From JAABUE01 sp037440925 (GTDB taxonomy: Bacteria; Chloroflexota; Anaerolineae; Anaerolineales; Villigracilaceae): DNA of 64,000 nt. The position numbers were made by a program, and so were the translations under genes. The stretch is from the NCBI GenBank assembly GCA_037440925.1, contig JBBITF010000010.1, forward strand, positions 7,042-71,041. The letters run 5' to 3'. Positions 6,786 to 15,712 of the stretch are shown here, in pieces; within the stretch, counting starts at the first letter, position 1, and each line of letters begins with the position of its first letter. The notes under the pieces are model-generated. The model saw only the letters and a program-made list of their open reading frames with translations. It had not been told where the DNA came from and ran no database searches.

Positions 6786-8624
6786 ATGCTGACGCGCCTC
6801 AAAGAACTGCTGATCGGTCCGCCCCTTCCCACCTACCAACTGCACGAAAAGAAACTGAACAAGATCCGCGCCCTGGCTGCTTTCTCGCCGGACGCGCTCT
6901 CGTCAATCGCCTACGCCAACCAGGAAATCTACCTGGGGCTGCTGGTAGCAGGCAGCGCAGGGCTGGCGCTGGCCTGGCCGATCGGGTTGGCGGTCACCGG
7001 CTTGCTGGTGATCGTTGCCCTGTCCTATTACCAGACCATCCAGGGATATCCCTCCGGTGGCGGGTCGTACGTGGTGGCGCGCGACAATCTAGGCGCCCTG
7101 CCCGGCCTGGTGACAGGCGCGGCGCTGTTGATCGGTTATCTACTCACCGCCGCTGTCAGCCTGACAGCCGGAGTGGAAGCGATTGCTTCGGCCTTTCCTG
7201 CCCTTTGGCCTCACCGGGTTGTATTGGCGTTGGCAATATTGGTCGTCATGACCATTGCAAACCTGCGCGGCTTGCGCGAGACGGGGACATTGATGTCCGT
7301 GCCGGTCTACTTGTTCCTGTTCCTTTACCTGCCAATGCTGGCGTACGGACTTTACCGCCTGGTAGTGGATGGACCCGCGACCTGGATCACAGGTCTCCCC
7401 GCTGCGCCTCAACCTGTGACCCTTTACCTGCTCCTGCACACCTTCTCTGCTGGCTGCACAGCCCTGACCGGCATCGAGGCCATCAGTAACGGCGTACCGG
7501 CCTTCCAATCTCCTGAAGCAAAAAATGCAGGCAGAACGTTGATCGTCATGGCCGCGCTCATGGGTATTCTCTTCGTAGGCAGCATTGGATTGACACAATA
7601 CCTGGGAGTGATTGCTGCTCCACAAGAAACCATTCTCTCAGCCCTGGCGCGGCGGTTGGTGGGAAATGGTCTGGCTTACTATCTCATCCAGAGCAGTACC
7701 ATGCTCATCCTGGCGGTAGCCGCCAACACCAGTTTTGCGGGCTTCCCACGCCTTGCAGCCATCCTTGCCAAGGACGGTTTCCTGCCGCGCCAGTTGACCG
7801 GACTGGGCGACCGATTGGTGTTCGCCAATGGTATCGTGACCCTGGCTGCGGCTACGGGTGTGCTCATTTTTCTGTTTGGCGGCAATAGCCACGCGCTTAT
7901 TCCGCTGTTTGCTGTGGGCGTTTTCCTGGCATTTACCTTCTCACAGGCAGGTATGGTGTTGCACTGGTATCGGAAACGCGGGACAGCCTGGCTTGCGAAA
8001 GCCTTCTTGAATGGGCTGGGGGCGCTGGCGACGGCAATCACGGTGTTGATCATCGGAATCAGCAAGTTCCTCGAGGGAGCCTGGATTACCGTCCTTCTCA
8101 TTCCTGCGCTGGTAATCACCTTTCACAGAATCCGTTCGCATTACCGGGAGGTGGCGCGCGAGTTATCGCTACATGGCCTTCCGCCTTCCTTGAAGCCTTC
8201 CCCCGCGCCGCGCATAGTCATCCCGATCTCCGGCGTGCATCGTGGGATCGTGGATGCGGTAGATTTTGCGCAGGCCATTTCCAGGGATGTGACCGCCGTA
8301 TACGTCGAAATGGAGCCTGGAGAAGCCGAAGCGGTAAGGGAGAAATGGAAGCGATTATGGCCGGATATTCCCCTTGTGGTAGTCTCTTCGCCATATCGCT
8401 CCATCATCCGTCCCTTGCTTGATTTCCTGGATGAGACAGATAAAAAGTATAACGATGACCAACTCGCCACCATCATCTTGCCTGAATTCATCCCGGCCAA
8501 GTGGTGGCAATCCCTTTTGCACAACCAGACTGCCTGGCTGCTCAAAGCCGCACTACTCTACCGGCGGCGCAACCGAGGCTTCCAACGGGTAATCATTGAC
8601 ATTCCCTACCACCTGAAAAGATAA
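6786..8624 (+). CDS. kimA: KimA-like potassium importer (APC superfamily)
   Basis: 612 residues. Bacillus KimA is a high-affinity proton-coupled potassium importer of similar length. The N-terminal ALAAFSPDALSSIAYANQEI, the loop YPSGGGSYVVARDNLG, the segment SAGCTALTGIEAISNGVPAF, and the cytosolic C-terminal domain (TAVYVEMEPGEAEAVREKW, SSPYRSIIRPLLDFLD, LLHNQTAWLL, ending IPYHLKR) all correspond to KimA as I recall it. The ATG at 6786 matches the KimA start; the longer frame adds intergenic sequence. A c-di-AMP riboswitch, known before some kimA genes, was not recognised. Other APC permeases of amino acids are a less likely alternative. Confidence 0.85.
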   Translation: MLTRLKELLIGPPLPTYQLHEKKLNKIRALAAFSPDALSSIAYANQEIYLGLLVAGSAGLALAWPIGLAVTGLLVIVALSYYQTIQGYPSGGGSYVVARDNLGALPGLVTGAALLIGYLLTAAVSLTAGVEAIASAFPALWPHRVVLALAILVVMTIANLRGLRETGTLMSVPVYLFLFLYLPMLAYGLYRLVVDGPATWITGLPAAPQPVTLYLLLHTFSAGCTALTGIEAISNGVPAFQSPEAKNAGRTLIVMAALMGILFVGSIGLTQYLGVIAAPQETILSALARRLVGNGLAYYLIQSSTMLILAVAANTSFAGFPRLAAILAKDGFLPRQLTGLGDRLVFANGIVTLAAATGVLIFLFGGNSHALIPLFAVGVFLAFTFSQAGMVLHWYRKRGTAWLAKAFLNGLGALATAITVLIIGISKFLEGAWITVLLIPALVITFHRIRSHYREVARELSLHGLPPSLKPSPAPRIVIPISGVHRGIVDAVDFAQAISRDVTAVYVEMEPGEAEAVREKWKRLWPDIPLVVVSSPYRSIIRPLLDFLDETDKKYNDDQLATIILPEFIPAKWWQSLLHNQTAWLLKAALLYRRRNRGFQRVIIDIPYHLKR

Positions 8625-8661
8625 TGGTCAAAGACTACCTTATGGACCGGGTATTGTCTGG

Positions 8662-9369
8662 CTAGAACAGGAAATATCCCAACAGCGCAGCGACGGTGGT
8701 GACAGTGATATTGTCCACATCCCGCTGCGGCAGCGACTCTACCAGGGTACTGACCAGGGCTATGATGGTCAGCGGCAGCAGGTAGGAAGAAAACGGTTTG
8801 CCGAACACCCCTACCCCAGCATAAACGGCAAGGATGAAGGCCGAGAGCAGCCAGCCGCCAAAGAAGACGCCCAGCGAGCCGGCAATGGTCTTTTGGGGGC
8901 TATGCGGCCACTTGCTGGAATTGAAGCGCCGCCCGACCAGATCTGCAATCCCATCCCCGCCGCACATGATCATCAGGGCGGTCATGCCAACCGGCGAATC
9001 CTTCCAGAAGATGACGGTCAGCAGGACGAACATGAGGCCGTAATAGAGCGGTCCGCGCAGGATTTCGCGGCGGTCGCCGCTGCGCGACATGGCGCGGACG
9101 GAGGCCTCGTCTTTCATGACGCCCAGTCCCACCAGCGCAAACTGGACGGTAATCGAAAAGGGGACCAGCGCCGCCAGCCAGCGCGCTTCGGGCGCATCCG
9201 GGTAGAACAACCAGCACAGCACAAAGATCGGCCCGGTGCCGATGTGGATCAGTTTGCGGCTCAAGCGGGATTCGATCCAACCCTGGTGGGCAAAGAAATC
9301 CATCAGGCGCAGGAAGGCCAACGCGATGGCGAAGGTGAGGATGGTAGCAACAAAACTATTCATAGACAA
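8662..9369 (-). CDS. Phytol/dolichol kinase-like membrane protein
   Basis: 235 residues with about six hydrophobic segments. It matches the CTP-dependent polyprenol/phytol kinase and CdsA-like superfamily: RKLIHIGTGPIFVL near residue 38, then GGDGIADLVGRRFNSSKWP and KTIAGSLGVFFGG. Members phosphorylate long-chain prenyl alcohols such as phytol or dolichol using CTP. The substrate cannot be assigned. It is convergent with the KimA-like gene, and glycan genes follow upstream on the same strand after 60 bases. A role in recycling a lipid carrier for those glycosyltransferases is possible but unproven. Confidence 0.75.
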   Translation of the reverse strand: MSMNSFVATILTFAIALAFLRLMDFFAHQGWIESRLSRKLIHIGTGPIFVLCWLFYPDAPEARWLAALVPFSITVQFALVGLGVMKDEASVRAMSRSGDRREILRGPLYYGLMFVLLTVIFWKDSPVGMTALMIMCGGDGIADLVGRRFNSSKWPHSPQKTIAGSLGVFFGGWLLSAFILAVYAGVGVFGKPFSSYLLPLTIIALVSTLVESLPQRDVDNITVTTVAALLGYFLF

Positions 9370-9429
9370 TGCCTTTCAATAAGTGGGCGGGTAAGCAATT
9401 GCCTTTGGGCGTTTTTTTGAGAGGATAAG

Positions 9430-10902
9430 TTAACGGTGAGAGTGGTTGGTTGCAATTGTTTCGGTATAAGGAACAAGAAAATTCAATACTGTAACCGACA
9501 TCAGCATCAAAAACAAAGCAGGGAAATTCCTATCCAGGAAATCAGGCTTGACCGTAGCAGGGTAGAACGTACTCCAATAAGCCAAAGAGGTCAGAAAAGT
9601 CAAGACGATGTAGATAATTTTCTTGCTTTTGACGTGTATTTCGGTTTCTTGGGATAAGAACAATATCACTGGGGCAATCAAAATGGACAACTTGTAATCA
9701 TTGCTGACCGAAGGGATGATCAGCGCCGCCAGAGTAGAAACCAATAATAAGCAGGGATTCAAGCCATGCATGTCCTTTTTCCATGCAACAAGTATAGTAA
9801 CCCATAACGACAACCCCACCAATAGAAAGAAGAAAATTTCAAGCCAGACAGATGCTTTCGATGCAATACTGGCGTCAAACAGATTCGTCGAAAAATAGTA
9901 CGCGAAGGCTTTGATAGAGAGATTTTCATAACGCGAACTCTGGTAATCAAACTGGTAGGCAGTAATGGCTTGAAGAAAATCCTGAAAAAAAGGGTAACCC
10001 AAAATGAACAGGAGAGAGAAATTCAGTAGGCCTAACCCCAACAAGCGTGTGATGTTGCTTTTCCAATCCTTCCAATTTTCAATGAACATGACGACAAATA
10101 TAACAGGATACACTTTGAGTTGCACAGCAAGGGAAAAGAGTACATAGGCAAAATAGCGAAACCTGGGATAGTAATGAAAAAGGTAAATTGCAAATAAGCA
10201 TAACGAGAATACAACTAAGTTGAACTGGCCGCGCTCCACCTCGAATTGAAGCCCGTAAGAAAAGAGACCAGTGATAAATATCAGGAATAGAATTGCGCGT
10301 TTGTCTTTGGGGATGACAAGGGATGGAATTAGCCATACGGCTATAAGATATGCAATCAAGGTCAACCCGGTCATAAGTTTGAAATAGGCCGGGTATCCAA
10401 TGAGGATTAATGGTGCGAAAAGCGCAATAGCCAGAGGAGGATAAGCAATGAAGCCGTCTGCATAAGGAGATTGACCGGTCACGAACCAGGCTTGAATCCG
10501 CGAGACAATGGCCTCAATATCGAACCCAATGTGCGTTATGTAGGCATCTGGAATATATTTCGTCAAATAATGAATTTGGTTCTTGGCAAAAAACAGCGGA
10601 AATAAGAAGAACGGTACATATAGGAGCAGAAAAGCAAGAATCACCCACACCGCCTTTGGCCAGTCGAGGATTTTCTCTATCAGCGCATAAAATTGCTTCC
10701 AAAGTGAAACTTTATCATCGGGTTTAAGGAGCAAAAACCCCATGCCGATTAGAGAGAGAAATATACCCACCTCAATGCCAAAGAATTGGAAAGGCCCAAA
10801 ACCTGTGCGTCCGCCTTGCAACGACCAGCCAGCCACAATAGTAGCCAGGACAACGACTATTCCAAGCCCAATGAAAGCGAGACCTTTTCTTCTTGTTGCC
10901 AT
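9430..10902 (-). CDS. GT87-like (DUF2029) polyprenol-linked glycosyltransferase
   Basis: A 490-residue multi-membrane protein with at least ten hydrophobic segments. The loop between early segments (SRIQAWFVTGQSPYADGFIAYPPLAIALF) and the later FEVERGQFNLVVFSLCLFA match the GT87 family, whose members use polyprenyl-phosphate sugars outside the membrane. The DNA is visibly richer in A and T than its neighbours, suggesting separate acquisition, as is common for glycan genes. It follows the FdtB-like gene by three bases and belongs to the 9.4-13.9 kb sugar cluster. Donor and acceptor are unknown. Confidence 0.75.
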   Translation of the reverse strand: MATRRKGLAFIGLGIVVVLATIVAGWSLQGGRTGFGPFQFFGIEVGIFLSLIGMGFLLLKPDDKVSLWKQFYALIEKILDWPKAVWVILAFLLLYVPFFLFPLFFAKNQIHYLTKYIPDAYITHIGFDIEAIVSRIQAWFVTGQSPYADGFIAYPPLAIALFAPLILIGYPAYFKLMTGLTLIAYLIAVWLIPSLVIPKDKRAILFLIFITGLFSYGLQFEVERGQFNLVVFSLCLFAIYLFHYYPRFRYFAYVLFSLAVQLKVYPVIFVVMFIENWKDWKSNITRLLGLGLLNFSLLFILGYPFFQDFLQAITAYQFDYQSSRYENLSIKAFAYYFSTNLFDASIASKASVWLEIFFFLLVGLSLWVTILVAWKKDMHGLNPCLLLVSTLAALIIPSVSNDYKLSILIAPVILFLSQETEIHVKSKKIIYIVLTFLTSLAYWSTFYPATVKPDFLDRNFPALFLMLMSVTVLNFLVPYTETIATNHSHR

Positions 10903-10905
10903 GAA

Positions 10906-12012
10906 TTACCCAACAAATTCCCGAATTATTTTTACTATGTAATCGGCTTGCTCCTGACTGACATGCGGGCCGATGGGGATGCTCAAGATGGTATCGGCCA
11001 TCTTTTCTGTGATGGGGAAGTCGCCAGGCGCAAACCCCAAATCAGCATAAGCCGGAGAAAGGTGGGGCGGGACGGGGTAGTGGATCAGCGTCCCGATTCC
11101 GTTGGCAGCCAGGTGTTCCTGTAAACGCTGGCGCTCGGGGTGGGCGATGACGAAAACGTGCCAGACCGGGATCACGTCGGGGGGAACGGCAGGCAGGCCC
11201 AGGCGTGGAAGGAAGCGCAAGTCGTCCAGGTAACGCTGGGCAATGCGGCGGCGGCGTTCGTTCCATTCGTCCAGGTGCTTGAGTTTGACGCGCAGGAAGG
11301 CGGCCTGCAATGGGTCGAGGCGGGAGTTGTGTCCGCGCACTTCGTTATCGTATTTCTGCCGCGAGCCGTAATTGCGCAGGACGCGCACCTTGTCGGCCAG
11401 TTCGTCGTCGTTGGTGACGACCGCGCCCGCGTCGCCAAACGCGCCCAGGTTCTTAGTGGGATAGAAACTGAAACCGGCCGCCGAGCCCAGGTTGCCAGCC
11501 AGGCGGTCGCGGTACCAGCCGCCGTGCGTCTGGGCAGCGTCTTCGATGATTTTCAAGTCATGCAATTTCGCAATTTCCCAGATTTTCTCCATTTCGACCG
11601 GCTGGCCGTAGAGATGTACCGGCATGATGGCTTTGGTGCGCGGGGTGATTGCTTGGGGAATGCGAGCCGGGTCGATGTTGTACGTGGCCGGGTGCGGCTC
11701 GACCGGGACCGGGGTTGCGCCGACATAGGAGACCGCCAGCCAGGAAGCGATGTAGGTGTTGGCCGGGACGATGACTTCATCGCCGGGGCCGATGCCGTAG
11801 CCCATCAGGATGAGTTGCAGGGCTTCCAGGCCGTTGCCCACGCCAATACAGTGCTTTACGCCCAGGTAGGCGGCAAATTCCTGCTCGAAGGCCTCCACCT
11901 CCCCGCCCAGGATGTACCAGCCCGAGTCCATCACGCGCTGGTAGGCCTGGTCGAACTCGCTCTTGAGTTCGGCGTATTGGGCTTTCATGTCCAGAAATGG
12001 GATGCGCTGCAT
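10906..12012 (-). CDS. fdtB: DegT/FdtB-type sugar aminotransferase
   Basis: 368 residues of the DegT/DnrJ/EryC1 family, PLP-dependent enzymes that aminate nucleotide keto-sugars. The N-terminal IPFLDMKAQYAELKSEF, the motif EDAAQTHGG, and the lysine in FYPTKNLGAFGDAGAV (Schiff-base lysine) are present. The adjacent gene encodes a fused ketoisomerase/acetyltransferase. The pair therefore fits synthesis of a dTDP-3-amino-3,6-dideoxyhexose (FdtB/QdtB step). A GAGAG-rich repeat just upstream also supplies the probable ribosome-binding site. The exact sugar stereochemistry cannot be read from the sequence. Confidence 0.88.
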   Translation of the reverse strand: MQRIPFLDMKAQYAELKSEFDQAYQRVMDSGWYILGGEVEAFEQEFAAYLGVKHCIGVGNGLEALQLILMGYGIGPGDEVIVPANTYIASWLAVSYVGATPVPVEPHPATYNIDPARIPQAITPRTKAIMPVHLYGQPVEMEKIWEIAKLHDLKIIEDAAQTHGGWYRDRLAGNLGSAAGFSFYPTKNLGAFGDAGAVVTNDDELADKVRVLRNYGSRQKYDNEVRGHNSRLDPLQAAFLRVKLKHLDEWNERRRRIAQRYLDDLRFLPRLGLPAVPPDVIPVWHVFVIAHPERQRLQEHLAANGIGTLIHYPVPPHLSPAYADLGFAPGDFPITEKMADTILSIPIGPHVSQEQADYIVKIIREFVG

Positions 12013-12016
12013 AACT

Positions 12017-12038
12017 GCTCTCTACTCTCTACTCTCTC
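12017..12038. repeat. GAGAGTAGAGAG simple repeat at the FdtD/FdtB junction
   Basis: The minus strand reads GAGAGTAGAGAGTAGAGAGC. It contributes the stop codon and last codons (GESRE) of the upstream gene and a GAGAG purine stretch before the next ATG. The same repeat lies within pyrE at 4456-4499. Confidence 0.65.
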
Positions 12039-12960
12039 CCTTGACTGAAGCCAGGTATTCTTCGTAATCACGAATGTAATCGTCTGCTTTGTAGATGTCA
12101 GAAGCCAGGACGAGCAAGACGGCGTCGCTGGTAAATTTGTACTCGGTGGCCCAGATCATGGGCGGGATATGCAAGCCCAGCGTAGGCCTGTCCAGCAGGA
12201 TTTCGCAGCGTTCCTGACCATTATCTACTACAATGGCGCAACTGCCATGTGTACAAATCAAGAACTGATGCAATTCTTTGTGAGCATGTTCCCCGCGCAC
12301 GTCCTTGCCTGGCACGTTGGAAATCAGGAAGAAGCGGCGCGGTTCGAAAGGCAAATCGCCGGGGAATTCGGCAAAAGTCAGGCTGCCGCGCAGGTCGGAA
12401 ACTTCGGGAAATTCGTACAGTTTTACCTGCGGCACAGACAGGCTTTGCGCTTGTGAAGCGGAGCCGGCCCCCTGCTTTGGCGGCGGGCGCCCATCTCCCG
12501 TCACATAGTTGACGATGCGCGCCGGGTTGCCAACAACCACTGCGTTGGGGGGGACATCCTTGGTGACCACCGCGCCCGCTCCTACCATGGCTTTCTGCCC
12601 GATCGTCACGCCAGGCAGCAAGGTAGCATTGGCGCCAATGGAGGCGCCTTTTTGGACGACCGTGCGAGAGAATTTTTCAGGATATTGTTTGCTGCGCGGA
12701 AAGCGGTCATTGGTAAAAGTGACGTTAGGCCCAATGAAGACATCGTCCTCGATTCGGACTCCATCCCAGAGTTGCACGCCAGACTTGATCGTCACCCGGT
12801 CCCCGACGATGACATCGTTCTCGATGAAGACATGGTCGCACAGGTTACAATCCGCGCCGATGCGGGCGCCTGGCAGGATGTGGACAAAGGCCCAAACGCG
12901 CGTCCCTTCACCGATATTTTCTGTTTCTACGATGGCCGCCGGGTGTTTGTAATAAAACAT
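12022..12960 (-). CDS. fdtD: FdtD/WxcM-like bifunctional sugar N-acetyltransferase and 3,4-ketoisomerase
   Basis: 312 residues in two domains. Residues 1-150 are a left-handed beta-helix acyltransferase (GTRVWAFVHILPGARIG, GVTIGQKAMVGAGAVV, VVGNPARIV). Residues 170-310 are a cupin ketoisomerase with RGEHAHKELHQFLIC carrying the active-site histidines. Shewanella FdtD and Xanthomonas WxcM have this fusion. They convert dTDP-4-keto-6-deoxyglucose to the 3-keto sugar and later N-acetylate the 3-amino sugar. With the FdtB-like aminotransferase, all three steps are present. The ATG at 12960 has GAGGAGAGG just upstream. The rmlA/rmlB genes that supply the precursor are not in the window. Confidence 0.88.
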   Translation of the reverse strand: MFYYKHPAAIVETENIGEGTRVWAFVHILPGARIGADCNLCDHVFIENDVIVGDRVTIKSGVQLWDGVRIEDDVFIGPNVTFTNDRFPRSKQYPEKFSRTVVQKGASIGANATLLPGVTIGQKAMVGAGAVVTKDVPPNAVVVGNPARIVNYVTGDGRPPPKQGAGSASQAQSLSVPQVKLYEFPEVSDLRGSLTFAEFPGDLPFEPRRFFLISNVPGKDVRGEHAHKELHQFLICTHGSCAIVVDNGQERCEILLDRPTLGLHIPPMIWATEYKFTSDAVLLVLASDIYKADDYIRDYEEYLASVKGESRE

Positions 12961-12968
12961 GCCTCTCC

Positions 12969-13916
12969 TCACGTTTTTGGGGATGTAGAAGAATCATAGA
13001 TGGTATCAATGACATATAGCGGACGTCCTCTGGCCTCGTCGAGCGTCCTCCATAAGTATTCGCCCAAGATACCCAGCAAGGTCATTTGCAGCCCCGCCGT
13101 AAAGGTCAACACCAACATCATCGGCACCCAGCCCTGCACCTCGATCCCAAAACTCAGCCAGGAAATGAAAATAAACAGGCCATAAGCAAAGGAAAGCAGC
13201 GCATAGATGATGCCGATGAAAGAAAACAGACGGATGGGGAAATAGGAAAATGAAACAAACGTGTCAACAAAGAGTTTGACCTTTTTAGCCAGCGTCCAGC
13301 GCGATTTGCCCTTGGTGCGCTTGCGGCGCACATACGGGATGAAGACGGCCTGATACCCAAGCCAGAAGATCAAGGTCATGATGTTCGTATTTTTCTCGTG
13401 GATTTTGTTGACCTCTTCTATCACCTGGCGGTCGGCCAGGAAGAAGTCGAAACCGCCGGACGGATAACCAGGCACAGCAAAGCGATTGATGAGCGCATAA
13501 TACAGGTTGGAAAAGGACTTTTGCAGCCAGGACTCTTCGCGGTCGGCGCGGACGGCAAAGATGGCCTTTGTCCCCCCTTCCCAGTGGCGCACCATGTCCA
13601 GGAAGAGTTCCGGGGGGTCTTGCAGGTCGGCGGCAATGACGCCCACACAGTCGCCGGTAGCGAGGGTCAACCCGGCTTGCAAGGCAGCCATAGTGCCGAA
13701 GTTGCGGGTCAATTTTACAACCTTGATGTGCTGCGGAAATTGCCGCTGGTACTCCAACAAAATGTTTAACGACTGGTCTTGAGAGCCGTCTTCTACAAAC
13801 ACCAATTCGAGCCAATAATTGGGCAGACGTTCGGCCAGCGCCAGCAGTTGCGGGATGGTATCTGGCAAATTCAACTCATTGAAGTAAACTGGGACAACGA
13901 TGGAAAAGGTTTTCAT
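12969..13916 (-). CDS. GT2 polyprenyl-phosphate glycosyltransferase (GtrB/ArnC-like)
   Basis: 315 residues. An N-terminal GT2 domain has IVVPVYFNELNLPDTIPQL, ELVFVEDGSQDQSL, and the DXD-containing VIAADLQDPPEL. Two C-terminal membrane helices (LFSFIGIIYALLSFAYGLFI and VPMMLVLTFTAGLQMTLLGI) follow, then LGEYLWRTLDEARGRP. This structure is that of enzymes that load a sugar from a nucleotide donor onto undecaprenyl or dolichyl phosphate at the inner membrane face. The product could supply the GT87 protein in the same cluster. FdtD starts nine bases downstream of the stop. Confidence 0.88.
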   Translation of the reverse strand: MKTFSIVVPVYFNELNLPDTIPQLLALAERLPNYWLELVFVEDGSQDQSLNILLEYQRQFPQHIKVVKLTRNFGTMAALQAGLTLATGDCVGVIAADLQDPPELFLDMVRHWEGGTKAIFAVRADREESWLQKSFSNLYYALINRFAVPGYPSGGFDFFLADRQVIEEVNKIHEKNTNIMTLIFWLGYQAVFIPYVRRKRTKGKSRWTLAKKVKLFVDTFVSFSYFPIRLFSFIGIIYALLSFAYGLFIFISWLSFGIEVQGWVPMMLVLTFTAGLQMTLLGILGEYLWRTLDEARGRPLYVIDTIYDSSTSPKT

Positions 13917-14102
13917 TACGACTACGACTTATTCAAGGAAACGAAATGGTAAAGCATGTTGCCAACCCACGCGATTATACAACAAAGAGAGGCTGCCAAT
14001 TCACAGCGCGGAAATCCTTGACAAGCAATCATCGCCACTTTTAACCATAAATCTGATAAAATTGCTCTTATTAGGCACAAATCAAGTATGAGGAGTATCT
14101 AT

Positions 14103-14423
14103 ATGGCAAAAGCAGAAATTTTTGCTGGCAATTGCGGTTTTAACACGGTAGTCGAAGCAACGATGGAGGGAAAAGTCTGCAAACTGAGCATTACAAGCGA
14201 ATGCACCGCGATTCAAAAAATGGCTGAAGAATTAACCGAGGTAGAGCCGTATCAAGAATTGTCTTTCAGGCGCGCCATGCCAAAAATCCATGCAGCCGGT
14301 CATAAGTACTGCACCCATGCAGCCTGCCCGGTACCGGTCGGAATTCTCAAGGCAGTGGAAATTGAGGCCAAACTCGCCCTGCCAACGGACGTCACCATCA
14401 AATTGTCAAAAACAAAGGAATAA
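14103..14423 (+). CDS. DUF6951 family small protein
   Basis: 106 residues with four cysteines: GNCGFN near the start, then SECTA, and KYCTHAACPVP in the second half. The pattern matches DUF6951, small proteins of unknown function found in anaerobes. The ATG at 14103 is preferred because GAGGAG lies upstream at a good spacing; an upstream ATG at 14088 is weaker. TTGACA at 14019 is a possible -35 box, but the -10 is unclear. The cysteine spacing suggests metal binding, which is speculative. No operon partner; the next gene is convergent. Confidence 0.7.
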   Translation: MAKAEIFAGNCGFNTVVEATMEGKVCKLSITSECTAIQKMAEELTEVEPYQELSFRRAMPKIHAAGHKYCTHAACPVPVGILKAVEIEAKLALPTDVTIKLSKTKE

Positions 14424-14488
14424 GCAGCGCAGGGTTGCTCTTTCCCACAAGTTCACGCAGCCTTTGAACGATTGCCGGAGGGGATACC

Positions 14489-15712
14489 TTATTTTTCAGG
14501 CTTTGTTCTTTCCTTAACCAATGCTTTGCTCGTGCGCGGCAAGTCAATGATGATATTCGTCCCAACGCCAAGTTTGCTCTTGATCTCAATGGTGCCGCCA
14601 TGTCCCTGGATAATCTGCTTGCAAATGGAAAGTCCCAGCCCGGTACCGGTGGCGCGAGCCTCATGCTCACGCACGCGGTAAAACTTCTCAAAGACATGCA
14701 CCAATGCATCCTCGGGAATCCCTAAGCCGGTATCCTGTACCGAAAGGCGCAAATTATTCTCAGTTGCCTCGGTTTTCATAATGACCGAGCCATTTGGACG
14801 GTTATATTTGATAGCATTGCTAAGCAGATTCAGCACAACCTGCTTGATCTTGTCGCGGTCCGCTTCTAGCAGCGTGGAACCTTCGGGCTGCTCCACCAAA
14901 ATTTGGATACGCTCTTCATCGGCCTTGGAAGCCATTACATCCCGACATTCATACAGCAAGTCCATGATATCGAAAGCCGATTTACGAAACTGCACCCGGC
15001 CCGATTCCAAGCGTGCCAGGTCAAGGAACGAAGACGCCAGGGCATTCAACCGCAAAGTTTCGTTATGAATGTTATTGACAATCTGTTCCTGCTGTTCGCG
15101 CGACATCTCCGGCCGAAGCAGTAAATAGGTAGCCGTGCTGAGGGAGGCCAGCGGAGTGCGCAATTCATGGACAAACTCAGAAATCAAATCGGATTGTTGG
15201 AACAAGCGAGCATTCTCTATAGCAACAGCCGCCTGAGCGCCCAATACTGACAGCAGATTTTCGTCGCTGCTGGAAAATTTCCCCTCTCGTTTATTTAGAG
15301 CCTCGAGCACTCCCACAACTTTGTTCTTGGTAATCAAAGGGATGCCCAACAAAGATTGTGTCAAAAAACCTGTAGTTTTCTCGATGTTGGCAAAATGACG
15401 CGGGTCCTGATGGGCATTGTCAATGCGCACCGGCTTACGATGGGTAACCATCCAACCGGCAATGCTTCCTTCCAGAGGCACCACCAAACCACGCATAGTC
15501 GGCTCATCAATATTGGTAGCCACCTGGAAGTAAAGTTGCCGCGAGGTGTTATCGTACAACAAAATAGAAGCCGCCTCGGCGGCGGTGATGTCGGCAGCCG
15601 CCTGCACGATTCGGTGCAGCAGCACGTCCAGGTCCAGAGTCGAGGCGAGATCGCGCGCAATATCAATCAAACGCACATAACTATCCAGTCGTTCAGTTTT
15701 GATTTCAGCCAT
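14489..15712 (-). CDS. GAF-domain sensor histidine kinase
   Basis: About 407 residues, without membrane segments. A GAF domain (residues 10-165) is followed by HisKA with EFVHELRTPLASLS (phospho-accepting histidine) and a HATPase domain with LNLLSNAIKYNRP, DTGLGIPEDAL and GTGLGLSICK. It is a cytoplasmic sensor kinase. The ATG at 15712 overlaps the sirtuin stop by eight bases and is preferred to a TTG at 15730. The operon order is REC-CpaE, sirtuin, kinase. The ligand and cognate regulator are unknown; the REC domain of the CpaE-like protein is one candidate. Confidence 0.88.
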   Translation of the reverse strand: MAEIKTERLDSYVRLIDIARDLASTLDLDVLLHRIVQAAADITAAEAASILLYDNTSRQLYFQVATNIDEPTMRGLVVPLEGSIAGWMVTHRKPVRIDNAHQDPRHFANIEKTTGFLTQSLLGIPLITKNKVVGVLEALNKREGKFSSSDENLLSVLGAQAAVAIENARLFQQSDLISEFVHELRTPLASLSTATYLLLRPEMSREQQEQIVNNIHNETLRLNALASSFLDLARLESGRVQFRKSAFDIMDLLYECRDVMASKADEERIQILVEQPEGSTLLEADRDKIKQVVLNLLSNAIKYNRPNGSVIMKTEATENNLRLSVQDTGLGIPEDALVHVFEKFYRVREHEARATGTGLGLSICKQIIQGHGGTIEIKSKLGVGTNIIIDLPRTSKALVKERTKPEK

